This document shows positions 42,301-50,129 of a stretch of 64,000 nucleotides of DNA, piece after piece; positions within the stretch are counted from its first letter, which is position 1; each line of letters begins with the position of its first letter. The stretch lies in the NCBI RefSeq assembly GCF_023498005.1, contig NZ_CP097289.1, positions 5,890,001 through 5,954,000 of the forward strand, read 5' to 3'. The stretch is from Streptomyces durmitorensis (GTDB lineage Bacteria; Actinomycetota; Actinomycetes; Streptomycetales; Streptomycetaceae). Both the position numbers and the translations under genes were made by a program. The notes under the pieces are model-generated. The model was given only the letters and a program-made list of their open reading frames with translations, was not told the origin of the DNA and ran no database searches.

Positions 42301-43188
42301 ATGCGACTTCGCCGCTCTCTCGTCTTCGGCGTCACCGCCGCCGCCCTCGCGACCGGAGTGGTTCCGGCGGCCGCCGCGGGAGGGGTGCCCGTGAGCGGCG
42401 CGGCAGCAATCGTGCAGCGGCCGCACTCGGCCCAGCCCCCCACCTGCTCCGCCCCCAACGGCGGCGGCTTCCCCATCGGGACGCGGATCAAGGGCGGGCC
42501 CCCCACCTACGAGGCCGGGGGCGGCTACCGGAGCTGGTCCGTCGAGTTGGCCAACACCACCCGTGGCACCTGCGGCAACATCCACCCGGTCGTCGTCCTC
42601 GTCGACAAGGAGCGCGAGCTGCGGCCCCGGCAGATCCAGCTGGAGTTCCGCGCCGGCTCGCGCTGGCGCCCCGTGGAGTTCGAGCGGACCGACCGGGACG
42701 AGAACGTCGGCGTCTTCGACGACGGATTCCCCGGGTTCACGGTCAAGGCGGGGCGGACCCGCGCCGTCAAGGTGCGCCTCTCCTTCACCTCCGAGGCCCG
42801 CTCCGAGCACGCCGTCATCTCCGCCGCCGTCGTCCAGCGCCGCGACGACGACGGCGACTGGGTGGGCGAGTCGGACGACTATCCGTTCGGCATTGATAGA
42901 GGTGGCGATGGTGGTGGCGGTGGCGGTGGCGGTGGCGATACCGGCGCGGACAGCGGCACCGACATTGAGTCCGACGGAACCGGTGACAGCGGGCGGGACG
43001 GCGGCAGCGACGGCGGGCGTGAGCGTCACGATGCCGGAGGGTCTTCGTACAGCGACGAAGCCGATGAACTCGCCGCCACCGGCCCCCGCGCCCTGCTCGG
43101 CGTCAGTGCCGTCGCCGCTGCGTTGTTCGCCGGGGGGTGGGCTCTCGTCGTAGGGACCAGGAGACTGCGGGCCTCGCGGCGGCGTTGA
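42301..43188 (+). CDS. Secreted surface protein with LAATG sorting signal
   Basis: A 295-residue exported protein. Residues 1-26 are a Sec signal peptide (MRLRRSLVFGVTAAALATGV). The central domain (about 45-200) has two cysteines (PPTCSAPNGG and RGTCGNIHP), probably a disulfide, and no recognised family. A Gly/Asp/Ser-rich spacer (200-255) contains a poly-Gly run from a GGTGGC microsatellite. The C-terminus is a sorting signal: LAATG, a hydrophobic stretch, then RRLRASRRR. LAxTG is the motif used by class E sortases, and such a sortase is encoded at 35530. ATG 42301 has AAAGG 7 nt upstream. Confidence 0.85.
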   Translation: MRLRRSLVFGVTAAALATGVVPAAAAGGVPVSGAAAIVQRPHSAQPPTCSAPNGGGFPIGTRIKGGPPTYEAGGGYRSWSVELANTTRGTCGNIHPVVVLVDKERELRPRQIQLEFRAGSRWRPVEFERTDRDENVGVFDDGFPGFTVKAGRTRAVKVRLSFTSEARSEHAVISAAVVQRRDDDGDWVGESDDYPFGIDRGGDGGGGGGGGGDTGADSGTDIESDGTGDSGRDGGSDGGRERHDAGGSSYSDEADELAATGPRALLGVSAVAAALFAGGWALVVGTRRLRASRRR

Positions 43189-43236
43189 GCCGGGCGCGCG
43201 CCCCTCGGCCACCGGCCCGCCCGCACGGCACGCTCC

Positions 43237-43269
43237 GTTCACCTATCTGTTCACGTACGTCTGCGAACA
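43237..43269. promoter_or_regulatory. GTTCAC direct repeats and TGTTC/GAACA inverted repeat before the GntR gene
   Basis: GTTCACC (43237-43243) and GTTCACG (43249-43255) form a 12-bp-period direct repeat, close to the PhoP-box unit of Streptomyces (GTTCACC every 11 bp). TGTTC (43248-43252) and GAACA (43265-43269) also form an inverted repeat, 8-29 nt upstream of GTG 43277. Either could regulate the GntR gene, by phosphate control or autoregulation. The 12-bp period is not the canonical PhoP spacing. Confidence 0.4.
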
Positions 43270-43276
43270 TCCCTGC

Positions 43277-44071
43277 GTGGACAACCCGAACTCCCCGCAC
43301 CCTCCCGCGCACCTGCTCGACCAGGCCCCCGGCGCCCCCATCCGCTCCGGCATCCCCGAGCACGGCCGCATCCCGAAGTACTACGCGGTGAAGGCCAGGA
43401 TCGCCGACCTGATAGAGGAGTTGGGGGACGGGCAGACGCTGCCGACCGAGCGGGATCTCGCCGTGCGGTACGAGGTCGCGCGGGAGACCGTGCGCCAGGC
43501 GCTGCGTGAGCTGCTGCTCGAAGGGCGGCTGCGCAGGCAGGGGCGCGGCACCGTCGTCGCGGGCCCCAAGCTGGAGCAGCCGCTGTCCCTCGCGAGCTAC
43601 ACGGAGGGCGTACGGCGGCAAGGGCGTACCCCCGGGCGACATCTCATCTCCCTCGACCGGTTCCCCGCCCCCGAGGCCCTCGCCGCCGAGATCGGGGTCA
43701 AGCAAGGGGAGCCCGTCTGGCACATGGAGCGTGTGCTGCTCGCCGACGACGAGCGGGTGGGTCTTGAGAGTACGTACGTCTCCGTGGCCCGAGTGCCCGC
43801 GCTCGACCGGGAGTTCGAGCCCGACTCCTCCTTCTACGCCTACCTCCGCGACCGGCTCGGCATCTCCTTCGGCGACGCCGACGAACGCATCGAGACCGTC
43901 CTCGCCACCCCTCGCGAGGCCCTCCTGATCGGCACCCCTCCCGCGCTGCCCATGCTCCTGATCCACCGCGTCTCACGGGACACCTCCGGCCACCCGCTGG
44001 AGCGCGTCCGCACCCTCTACCGCGGCGACCGGTTCTCCTTCACCACCCACCTGGGCAACGGCGGAACCTGA
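43277..44071 (+). CDS. HutC/GntR-family regulator of the phosphonate cluster
   Basis: A 264-residue regulator. The winged HTH (about 35-100) has YYAVKARIADLIEELGDGQT, LPTERDLAVRYEVARETVRQ and LRRQGRGTVV. The rest is a UTRA ligand-binding domain (about 110-260; PGRHLISLDRF, VWHMERVLLADDE, RVRTLYRGDRFSF). HutC-type regulators such as PhnF control phosphonate or phosphate uptake in actinobacteria and bind TGGT(A/C)TAGACCA-like sites. Two similar sites lie downstream at 44133 and 50024. It precedes a phosphonate transport and oxidation operon, its probable target. Confidence 0.92.
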   Translation: MDNPNSPHPPAHLLDQAPGAPIRSGIPEHGRIPKYYAVKARIADLIEELGDGQTLPTERDLAVRYEVARETVRQALRELLLEGRLRRQGRGTVVAGPKLEQPLSLASYTEGVRRQGRTPGRHLISLDRFPAPEALAAEIGVKQGEPVWHMERVLLADDERVGLESTYVSVARVPALDREFEPDSSFYAYLRDRLGISFGDADERIETVLATPREALLIGTPPALPMLLIHRVSRDTSGHPLERVRTLYRGDRFSFTTHLGNGGT

Positions 44072-44132
44072 ACTCCCCTCCCTCGTGCGGCAATCGGGGC
44101 AGAAGGACCCAGGATGATAACGAGAACGTAAC

Positions 44133-44164
44133 GGGTCTAGGCCAACCTTGGGTGGCAGTTCACC
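44133..44164 (+). promoter_or_regulatory. HutC/GntR-type operator (GGGTCTAGGCC) and GTTCACC box before the operon
   Basis: GGGTCTAGGCC (44133-44143) has the symmetry of GGTCTAGACC operators bound by HutC-type regulators, with one mismatched position in the right half. GTTCACC (44158-44164) follows, with an imperfect second unit GTTGCC at 44170. Both stand 55-90 nt before the first structural gene, at GTG 44220. Regulation by the GntR protein at 43277 is the simplest reading. Confidence 0.5.
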
Positions 44165-44219
44165 GTCCCGTTGCCGACAGGACGACAGCGGGTCACTCGT
44201 CCCCAGGAGCGTTGCCGTC

Positions 44220-45344
44220 GTGAGAGTCATCGTCGTAGGAGCCGGCGTGGTGGGAACCATGCACGCCTGGCACGCAGTGGAACGCGGCCACGAGGTCGTA
44301 CAGATCGAGCGCGAGACCGAGGCCCGCGGGGCCTCGCTGCGCAACTTCGGGCAGATATGGGTGAGCGGCCGCGCCGGGGGCGAGGAGCTGGACACCGCCC
44401 TGCGGGCCCGCGAGCTGTGGGAGGAGATAGGCGCGAGGGTGCAGGGCATCGGCTTCCGGGCCAACGGCTCCCTCACCCTCGTGCGCAACGAACGCGAGCG
44501 CGCGGTCGCCGAGGCCGCCCTGACCCGCCCCGACGCGGCGGCCCGCGGCTACAAGCTGCTCGACGCCGACGAGGCCCGCGCCCTCAACCCGGCCCTGCGG
44601 GGTGACTTCATCGCGGGGCTGTGGTGCGAGCGCGACGCGGCGGTGGAGCCGCGCGTCGCTCAACTGCGGCTGCGGGAAGCCTTGTTGGCCTCGCCCCGCT
44701 ACACCTTCCTGCCCGGCCGTGAGGTCCGCGAAGTCGTCGGCGAGAACGCGGTGCGGGACGACCACGGTGACGTACACACCGGTGACGTCGTCGTGCTCGC
44801 CACCGGCGCCTGGCTCGGCGGGCTCGTGCGGGAACTGGCCGGGCCCGACCTGCCGGTGCGGCGCGTGCGGCTGCAGATGATGCAGACGGAGCCCCTCGGT
44901 GAGGCGCTCACCACCTCCGTCGCCGACGCGGACAGCTTCCGCTACTACCCGGCCTACAAGTCGGACGCCCTCGACGCGCTCAACGCCGGACAGGCGCAGA
45001 CACCGACCGCCGCCGCGCACAAGATGCAGCTCCTGATGGTGCAGCGCAAGGACGGCGGCCTGACCATCGGCGACACCCACGAGTACGAGCACCCCTTCGC
45101 CTTCGACACCCTCGAAGACCCCTACGACCACCTCACCGAGGTCGTCGAGGGCTTCCTCGGCCGCCCGCTGCCGAAGATCAAACGGCGCTGGGCCGGGGTG
45201 TACGCGCAGTGCGTCGACACGACCCGCGTCGTGCACCGGCAGCAGGTGCGCGAGGGCGTGTGGCTGGTCACCGGGCCCGGCGGGCGCGGCATGACGTGCT
45301 CGCCCGCGATCGCGGAGAAGACCGCCGACGAGTTGGGATGGTGA
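44220..45344 (+). CDS. FAD-dependent oxidoreductase of phosphonate clusters (TIGR03364 type)
   Basis: A 374-residue DAO-fold flavoenzyme. The start VRVIVVGAGVVGTMHAWHAV (GTG 44220, AGGAG 10 nt upstream) gives the dinucleotide-binding motif, with QIERETEARGASLRNFGQI binding the adenine side. LATGAWLGGL is the family FAD loop and GPGGRGMTCSPAIAEKTADE closes the C-terminus. TIGR03364 enzymes occur with phosphonatase-like hydrolases and phosphonate ABC transporters, and some are thought to oxidise aminoalkylphosphonates at the amino group. Here it opens such an operon, with a 7-nt overlap into the next gene. Confidence 0.88.
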   Translation: MRVIVVGAGVVGTMHAWHAVERGHEVVQIERETEARGASLRNFGQIWVSGRAGGEELDTALRARELWEEIGARVQGIGFRANGSLTLVRNERERAVAEAALTRPDAAARGYKLLDADEARALNPALRGDFIAGLWCERDAAVEPRVAQLRLREALLASPRYTFLPGREVREVVGENAVRDDHGDVHTGDVVVLATGAWLGGLVRELAGPDLPVRRVRLQMMQTEPLGEALTTSVADADSFRYYPAYKSDALDALNAGQAQTPTAAAHKMQLLMVQRKDGGLTIGDTHEYEHPFAFDTLEDPYDHLTEVVEGFLGRPLPKIKRRWAGVYAQCVDTTRVVHRQQVREGVWLVTGPGGRGMTCSPAIAEKTADELGW

Positions 45345-46072
45345 GGGAGTTGACCGCGAAGTTGGCAGCAGAGCCGACCGCACACAGCAGCATCGGCCTC
45401 GTGGTTCTGGACATGGCCGGGACCACCGTCGCCGACGGGGGCCTCGTCGAGCAGGCCTTCGCCGCCGCCGCGCGGGAGCTTGGAGTCGAGCCGGGCTCGG
45501 CCGACCACGCCGAGAAGCTGGACTACGTACGCGCCACCATGGGCGAGTCCAAGATCTCCGTCTTCCGGCATCTCTTCGGCGACGAGGTCCTTGCCCAGCG
45601 GGGCAACGTGGCCTTCGAGAAGGCGTACGGGGAGCTGGTCGACGGGGGTCTGATCGCCCCGATCCCCGGCGCGCGCGAAGCCGTCGAGGAGCTCAAGTCG
45701 GCCGGTCTGACCGTGGTGTTGACCACCGGGTTCGCCCGGGTCACGCAGGACGCGATCCTGGACGCGCTGGGCTGGCGGGACCTGGCCGAACTGACCCTGT
45801 GCCCCGCCGACGCGGGCGGTCGCGGGCGGCCCTACCCGGACATGGTCCTGAGCGCCTTCCTGCGGACGGGCGCGGTGGACGGCGTCCAGCAGGTCGCCGT
45901 CGTGGGCGACACGGCGTACGACATGAAGAGCGGGGTGCGGGCCGGGGCCGGTGTGGTCGCCGGGGTGCTCACCGGGGCGCATGACGCCGAGGCGTTGCGG
46001 GGTGCGGGGGCCACGGATGTTCTCGGGTCGGTCGCCGAACTGCCGGCTCTCCTCAGGGGTGTTGACCGATGA
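45338..46072 (+). CDS. Phosphonatase-like HAD hydrolase (TIGR03351 type)
   Basis: A 244-residue HAD-superfamily hydrolase. Motif I is VVLDMAGTTVADGG (as in PhnX FDWAGTTVD), motif II TTGFARVT, motif III/IV PYPDMVLSAF and VVGDTAYDMKSGVRAG. The segment ATMGESKISVF aligns with the PhnX region that carries the Schiff-base Lys, so C-P bond hydrolysis of a phosphonoaldehyde is possible. That point is inference, because TIGR03351 proteins are only phosphonatase-like. ATG 45338 and GTG 45341 are both in frame; GTG 45341 would give a 4-nt overlap with the upstream stop. Confidence 0.88.
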   Translation: MVRELTAKLAAEPTAHSSIGLVVLDMAGTTVADGGLVEQAFAAAARELGVEPGSADHAEKLDYVRATMGESKISVFRHLFGDEVLAQRGNVAFEKAYGELVDGGLIAPIPGAREAVEELKSAGLTVVLTTGFARVTQDAILDALGWRDLAELTLCPADAGGRGRPYPDMVLSAFLRTGAVDGVQQVAVVGDTAYDMKSGVRAGAGVVAGVLTGAHDAEALRGAGATDVLGSVAELPALLRGVDR

Positions 46073-47145
46073 CTGATGGCGTCCCCACGCGCGTGCGCAG
46101 CGGCATTCGCTTCGAGAGCGTCTCGGTCGCCTACGGCAAGCACACCGTCCTGGACTCGCTCGACCTGACCGTCGAGCCCGGCGAGGTCATGGCCCTGCTC
46201 GGCCCCTCGGGCTCGGGCAAGACGACCGCGCTGCGGGCCGTCGCCGGGTTCGTGCGGCCGGCGTCGGGGCGGGTGTACATCGGGGAGCGCGATGTCACCG
46301 GCCTTCCTCCGCATCAGCGGGGGATCGGGATGGTCGTCCAGCAGTACGCGCTCTTCCCGCACATGCGGGTCGAGGACAACGTCGCCTTCGGCATGAAGGC
46401 GCAGAAGGTGGCCAAGTCCGAGATTCCGGGGCGGGTCGCCGAGGCGCTGGACATGACGGGCATGGCCTCGTACGCCAAGCGGTTTCCCCGGGAGCTTTCC
46501 GGGGGGCAGCAGCAGCGGGTCGCCATCGCGCGGGCGTTGGCCATTCGGCCGGGGGTGCTGTTGCTGGACGAGCCGCTTTCCGCGCTCGACGCGCAGTTGC
46601 GGTCGGGGATGCTGGGTGAACTGGCCCGGTTGCACCGGGAGTTGCCCGACGTCTCCATTCTGTACGTCACCCATGACCAGGTGGAGGCCTTGACCCTGGC
46701 GGATCGGATCGCCGTCATGGACAAGGCGCGGCTGCGGGACTGCGGGACTCCGCAGGAGCTTTATCGGGCTCCGCGGACCGAGTTCACGGCTTCTTTTGTG
46801 GGGAACGCGAATTTGCTGCCGGTTACCGTCGGCTCGGGGGACGTCGCCTTCGGCGGGACCGAGCTGAAGGTCGACACGGGGGAGGTGGCGCGGGGCGCTA
46901 CCGCCACGCTGTGTGTGCGGCCGCATCTGGTCGGGCTTGGGGATGGGCCCAACGCTCTGACGGGCAGCGTTGCCGAGGTGCAGTGGCGGGGGGCCACCCA
47001 TCGGTTGTACGTGGATGTGGGCGGGCAGCGGGTCAAGGCGGACCTGCGGGAGCTTCGGACTCCGCCGGGTATCGGTGACTCCGTCACGCTGCACTTTGCG
47101 CCGGAAGACGCGGTGCTGCTGTCTGGTGGGGTGACCGATGGCTAG
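46069..47145 (+). CDS. 2-aminoethylphosphonate-type ABC transporter, ATP-binding protein (PhnT-like)
   Basis: A 358-residue ATPase of an importer. Walker A GPSGSGKTTA (about 45), Q-loop VVQQYALFPHM, signature LSGGQQQRVAIARAL, Walker B VLLLDEPLSALDAQL and the H-loop VTHDQVEAL are complete. A C-terminal TOBE-like domain (about 240-355) fits the spermidine/iron/phosphonate importer group. ATG 46069 overlaps the upstream stop by 4 nt. The substrate is inferred from the enzymes around it. Confidence 0.92.
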   Translation: MTDGVPTRVRSGIRFESVSVAYGKHTVLDSLDLTVEPGEVMALLGPSGSGKTTALRAVAGFVRPASGRVYIGERDVTGLPPHQRGIGMVVQQYALFPHMRVEDNVAFGMKAQKVAKSEIPGRVAEALDMTGMASYAKRFPRELSGGQQQRVAIARALAIRPGVLLLDEPLSALDAQLRSGMLGELARLHRELPDVSILYVTHDQVEALTLADRIAVMDKARLRDCGTPQELYRAPRTEFTASFVGNANLLPVTVGSGDVAFGGTELKVDTGEVARGATATLCVRPHLVGLGDGPNALTGSVAEVQWRGATHRLYVDVGGQRVKADLRELRTPPGIGDSVTLHFAPEDAVLLSGGVTDG

Positions 47146-48073
47146 CTCTGGTGAGCGCCTGGTGAAAAGTGGCCCTGCATCGGGGGCTGTGCCCACCCGT
47201 TCCGCCGTGCGGAACGCCTGCCCACAGCCAGGACGGCCAGAAGGTACGCGGCGACAGATACCCCGCTTCGTCTGGGCGCTTCCCCCCATCGCCCTCCTCT
47301 CCCTCTTCTTTCTCTACCCCCTGGCCCTCGTCGTCCAGCAGTCCGTTCAGCCCGACACCGGTGGGACCTCCCTTCAGCCCTACTCCGACGTCTTCGGGTC
47401 CGAGGCGTTTCGGGAGGCGCTCGGGACCACCGTGTGGCTGGCCGTCGGGTCCACCTTCGGGTGTCTCGTGCTCGGGTTCGCGCTCGCGCTGATCATCGCC
47501 TTTGTGCCGTTCCCGGGAGGGAAAGCCGTCGCCCGGTTCATCGACGTCTTTCTCTCCTTTCCTTCCTTCCTCATCACCCTCGCCCTGCTGTTCATCTACG
47601 GCACCAAGGGCATGGCCAACGGAATGTGGACGGACGCGACGGGCGCCGCCGAGGGGCCGTTCCAGTTCCTGACCACTCCGTGGGGCGTTCTCCTCGCCGA
47701 GATCACGTACTTCACGCCCTTCGTGATGCGCCCCCTGCTCGCCGCGTTCTCGCAGATCGACACCGCGCAGCTGGAGGTCGCGTCGAGTCTCGGCGCCAAG
47801 CCGGGGCGCATCATCCGGCGGGTCATCCTGCCCGAGGCGCTGCCCGCCCTCGCGGCGGGCGGCAGCCTCGTACTCGTCATGTGTCTGAACGAATTCGGGA
47901 TCGTTCTCTTCACCGGAGCGAAGGGGGTCACGACCCTTCCCATGCTCGTGTACAGCAAGGCCATTCTCGAGTCGGACTATCCGGCGGCCTGTGTCGTCGC
48001 CGTCGTCAACATCGCGATCTCCGTGGGTCTTTACAGCCTCTACCGGGTGGTGAGCCGTCGTGTTGGTGCATAG
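47138..48073 (+). CDS. 2-aminoethylphosphonate-type ABC transporter, permease (PhnU-like)
   Basis: A 311-residue inner membrane permease with about six spans. A long cytoplasmic N-terminus (1-40) precedes the first span (WALPPIALLSLFFLYPLALVV). The EAA loop is visible as QLEVASSLGAKPGRIIRRVI. It overlaps the ATPase gene by 8 nt and the next permease by 14 nt. The pair of permeases with a separate binding protein is the PhnSTUV layout. Confidence 0.9.
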   Translation: MASSGERLVKSGPASGAVPTRSAVRNACPQPGRPEGTRRQIPRFVWALPPIALLSLFFLYPLALVVQQSVQPDTGGTSLQPYSDVFGSEAFREALGTTVWLAVGSTFGCLVLGFALALIIAFVPFPGGKAVARFIDVFLSFPSFLITLALLFIYGTKGMANGMWTDATGAAEGPFQFLTTPWGVLLAEITYFTPFVMRPLLAAFSQIDTAQLEVASSLGAKPGRIIRRVILPEALPALAAGGSLVLVMCLNEFGIVLFTGAKGVTTLPMLVYSKAILESDYPAACVVAVVNIAISVGLYSLYRVVSRRVGA

Positions 48074-48857
48074 CCGCAAGGGGAAGTGGGCCACCTGGGT
48101 TCTCTTCTTCGTCTTCTTTCTGCCTCTTTTCGCGCTGCCTCTCCTCGTGATTCTGGCCGCCTCGTTCTCCTCGCACTGGTCCGGCGCCTTTCCCTCCGGA
48201 TTCACCGCGGGGCACTACGAGTCCGCCACCCGCGGGGACTCGCTCAAGGCGCTCACCACCAGCCTGGTCACCGCCGTCAGCGCCAGCCTGCTCGCGCTTG
48301 CCGTCGGGTCCTGGGCCGCGCTCGCCGCGGCCTCGCTGAAGAAGGGGGGCAAGCGTGTCCTCGACACCCTCTTCATGCTGCCCGTCGCCGTGCCCTCCGT
48401 GGTCGTCGGGCTCGCGATCCTCGTGGCGTTCAGCAAGCCGCCGATGATCCTCAACGGCACCCGCTGGATCGTGATCCTCGCGCACACCATTCTTGTCACG
48501 GCGTTCGCCTACCAGTCGGTTTCGGCTGCCATCGTCCGACTCGACCCGGCGTACGAACAGGCCGCCGCATCGCTCGGTGCCCGGCCCTCGTACGTCCTGT
48601 GGAGGGTGAAGCTCCCGCTTCTGCTGCCGTCGCTCACCGCGGCAGCGGGCCTCTGCTTCGCGCTCTCCATGGGCGAGTTGAGCGCCACGATGATGCTCTA
48701 CCCGCCGGACTGGATGCCGCTTCCCGTGCAGATCTACGCGGCCACCGACCGCGGCTCCCTGTTCACCGGTGCCGCCGTCGCGGTGGTCCTGATGGCGGCG
48801 ACGCTGCTGGTCCTCTTCGGCGTCTCCCGCATCCGCACGCGCGCCTCCTACCGCTGA
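48060..48857 (+). CDS. 2-aminoethylphosphonate-type ABC transporter, permease (PhnV-like)
   Basis: A 265-residue permease with about six spans. The EAA loop appears as AYEQAAASLGARPSYVLWRV and the region PVAVPSVVVGLAILVAFSK is typical of the second permease in this importer group. GTG 48060 overlaps the first permease by 14 nt, implying translational coupling and equal stoichiometry. The binding-protein gene follows after 32 nt. Confidence 0.9.
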   Translation: MLVHSRKGKWATWVLFFVFFLPLFALPLLVILAASFSSHWSGAFPSGFTAGHYESATRGDSLKALTTSLVTAVSASLLALAVGSWAALAAASLKKGGKRVLDTLFMLPVAVPSVVVGLAILVAFSKPPMILNGTRWIVILAHTILVTAFAYQSVSAAIVRLDPAYEQAAASLGARPSYVLWRVKLPLLLPSLTAAAGLCFALSMGELSATMMLYPPDWMPLPVQIYAATDRGSLFTGAAVAVVLMAATLLVLFGVSRIRTRASYR

Positions 48858-48889
48858 GCCCGAACCTCCCCGAAGGAGCACGAAACGTC

Positions 48890-49972
48890 ATGTCCCGTCA
48901 CACCCGTACCCGTACCCGTACCCGCACGCTCGCCGCCGTCTCCGGCAGCCTCGTCCTCGCCGGATCCCTCACCGCCTGCGGCGGCGACTCCTCCGCGTCC
49001 GACGCGAAGGAGGTCACCGTCTACAGCGCCGACGGCCTCAAGGGCGAGAACGGCGACGGCTGGTACGACCAGGTCTTCAAGGACTTCGAGAAGAAGACCG
49101 GCATCAAGGTGAACTACGTCGAGGGCGGTTCCGGCGAGATGGTGCAGCGCGCCGTCCGCGAGAAGTCCAACACACAGGCCGACGTCATCATCACCCTGCC
49201 GCCGTTCATCCAGCAGGCCGACGAGAAGGGCCTGCTTCAGGCCTACAAGCCCGAGGGTTCCGACCAGGTCGACGGCGCCGACAAGGCCACCGACGGCAAG
49301 TGGACCTCCGTCGTGAACAACTACTTCGGCTTCATCTACAACAAGAAGGAGCTGGCGGGGGGCAAGGCGCCCAAGACCTGGGAGGACCTCACCGACTCCT
49401 CGTACAAGGACAAGGTCCAGTACTCCACGCCAGGCGTCGCGGGCGACGGCACCGCCGTGCTCATCAAGGCCATGCACGACTTCGGCGGCAAGAAGCCCGC
49501 CATGGACTATCTGAAGAAGCTCCAGACGAACAACGTCGGTCCCTCCGCCTCCACCGGCAAGCTCGCGCCCAAGGTCGACAAGGGCGAACTCCTCGCCGCC
49601 AACGGCGACGTGCAGATGAACTACGCCCAGTCCAAGGACATGCCGAACCTCGGCATCTGGTTCCCGGCGAAGGAGGGCAAGAAGCCCACCACCTTCGCGC
49701 TGCCCTACGCCGCCGGCCTGGTCAACAAGGCCCCGCACTCCGCCAACGCCAAGAAGTTCCTCGACTACCTGCTCAGCCAGAAGGCCCAGCAGCAGGTCAG
49801 CGAGATCGGCGGCGGCTTCGCGGCGCGCAAGGACATCAAGGCCACCGATGCCAACGCCGTCGCGCTCGACAAGATCGTCGACGGGGTCGAGGTCTTCGAG
49901 CCGGACTGGTCCGACATCTCCGAGAACCTCCAGACGTACGTCGAGGACTGGAAGTCGGCGACCGGTAGCTGA
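48890..49972 (+). CDS. 2-aminoethylphosphonate-type ABC transporter, substrate-binding lipoprotein
   Basis: A 360-residue lipoprotein. A signal peptide with lipobox LTAC (LVLAGSLTACGG) anchors it outside the membrane. The mature protein is a two-lobed solute-binding fold (VTVYSADGLKGENGDGWYDQ at the start; YFGFIYNKKELAGGKAPKTW and GVAGDGTAVLIKAMHDF in the hinge/core), like the PhnS2/iron type. The signal region has a run of RTRTRT encoded by CGTACC repeats, upstream of the hydrophobic stretch. AGGAG stands 12 nt before ATG 48890. It is the last gene of the transporter set. Confidence 0.92.
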   Translation: MSRHTRTRTRTRTLAAVSGSLVLAGSLTACGGDSSASDAKEVTVYSADGLKGENGDGWYDQVFKDFEKKTGIKVNYVEGGSGEMVQRAVREKSNTQADVIITLPPFIQQADEKGLLQAYKPEGSDQVDGADKATDGKWTSVVNNYFGFIYNKKELAGGKAPKTWEDLTDSSYKDKVQYSTPGVAGDGTAVLIKAMHDFGGKKPAMDYLKKLQTNNVGPSASTGKLAPKVDKGELLAANGDVQMNYAQSKDMPNLGIWFPAKEGKKPTTFALPYAAGLVNKAPHSANAKKFLDYLLSQKAQQQVSEIGGGFAARKDIKATDANAVALDKIVDGVEVFEPDWSDISENLQTYVEDWKSATGS

Positions 49973-49974
49973 GA

Positions 49975-50034
49975 GTTCACCGTCGCACCCTTGGCCCAGG
50001 GTGTCCGGTAGCGAAAAGATAACGGGTATGGACC
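49975..50034 (+). promoter_or_regulatory. GTTCACC box and second HutC/GntR-type operator (GGGTATGGACC)
   Basis: GTTCACC (49975-49981) followed by GGGTATGGACC (50024-50034) repeats, in the same vicinity, the two motifs seen before the operon at 44133-44164. The second motif matches the PhnF-type TGGTATAGACCA core at most positions. It lies about 100 nt before the phosphatase gene, suggesting the same regulator controls that gene. Confidence 0.5.
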
Positions 50035-50038
50035 CAAT

Positions 50039-50121
50039 GCCCCTGGTTCTCCAGGGGCGTTGGCGTGCACCAAGGTGCGCCAACCCCCTACGAACCTCGG
50101 CCATCCCCCTACGAACCTCGG
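50039..50121 (+). promoter_or_regulatory. Highly structured leader: two hairpins and a 17-bp direct repeat
   Basis: GCCCCTGG (50039-50046) pairs with CCAGGGGC (50051-50058) around TTCT. A second hairpin has left arm 50059-50071 and right arm 50074-50084, pairing GTTGGCG and CACC with GGTG and CGCCAAC, with a 2-nt bulge and an AA loop. CCCCCTACGAACCTCGG then occurs twice (50084-50100 and 50105-50121), ending at the GGAGG ribosome-binding site of the phosphatase gene. The first hairpin could end the upstream operon. No T-run is present. Confidence 0.65.
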
Positions 50122-50129
50122 AGGACCAC

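Noticed and set aside
43237..43255. Canonical PHO box before the GntR gene
   Set aside because: The repeat period is 12 bp, not 11, and the downstream unit is GTTCACG. It is kept only as a candidate motif.
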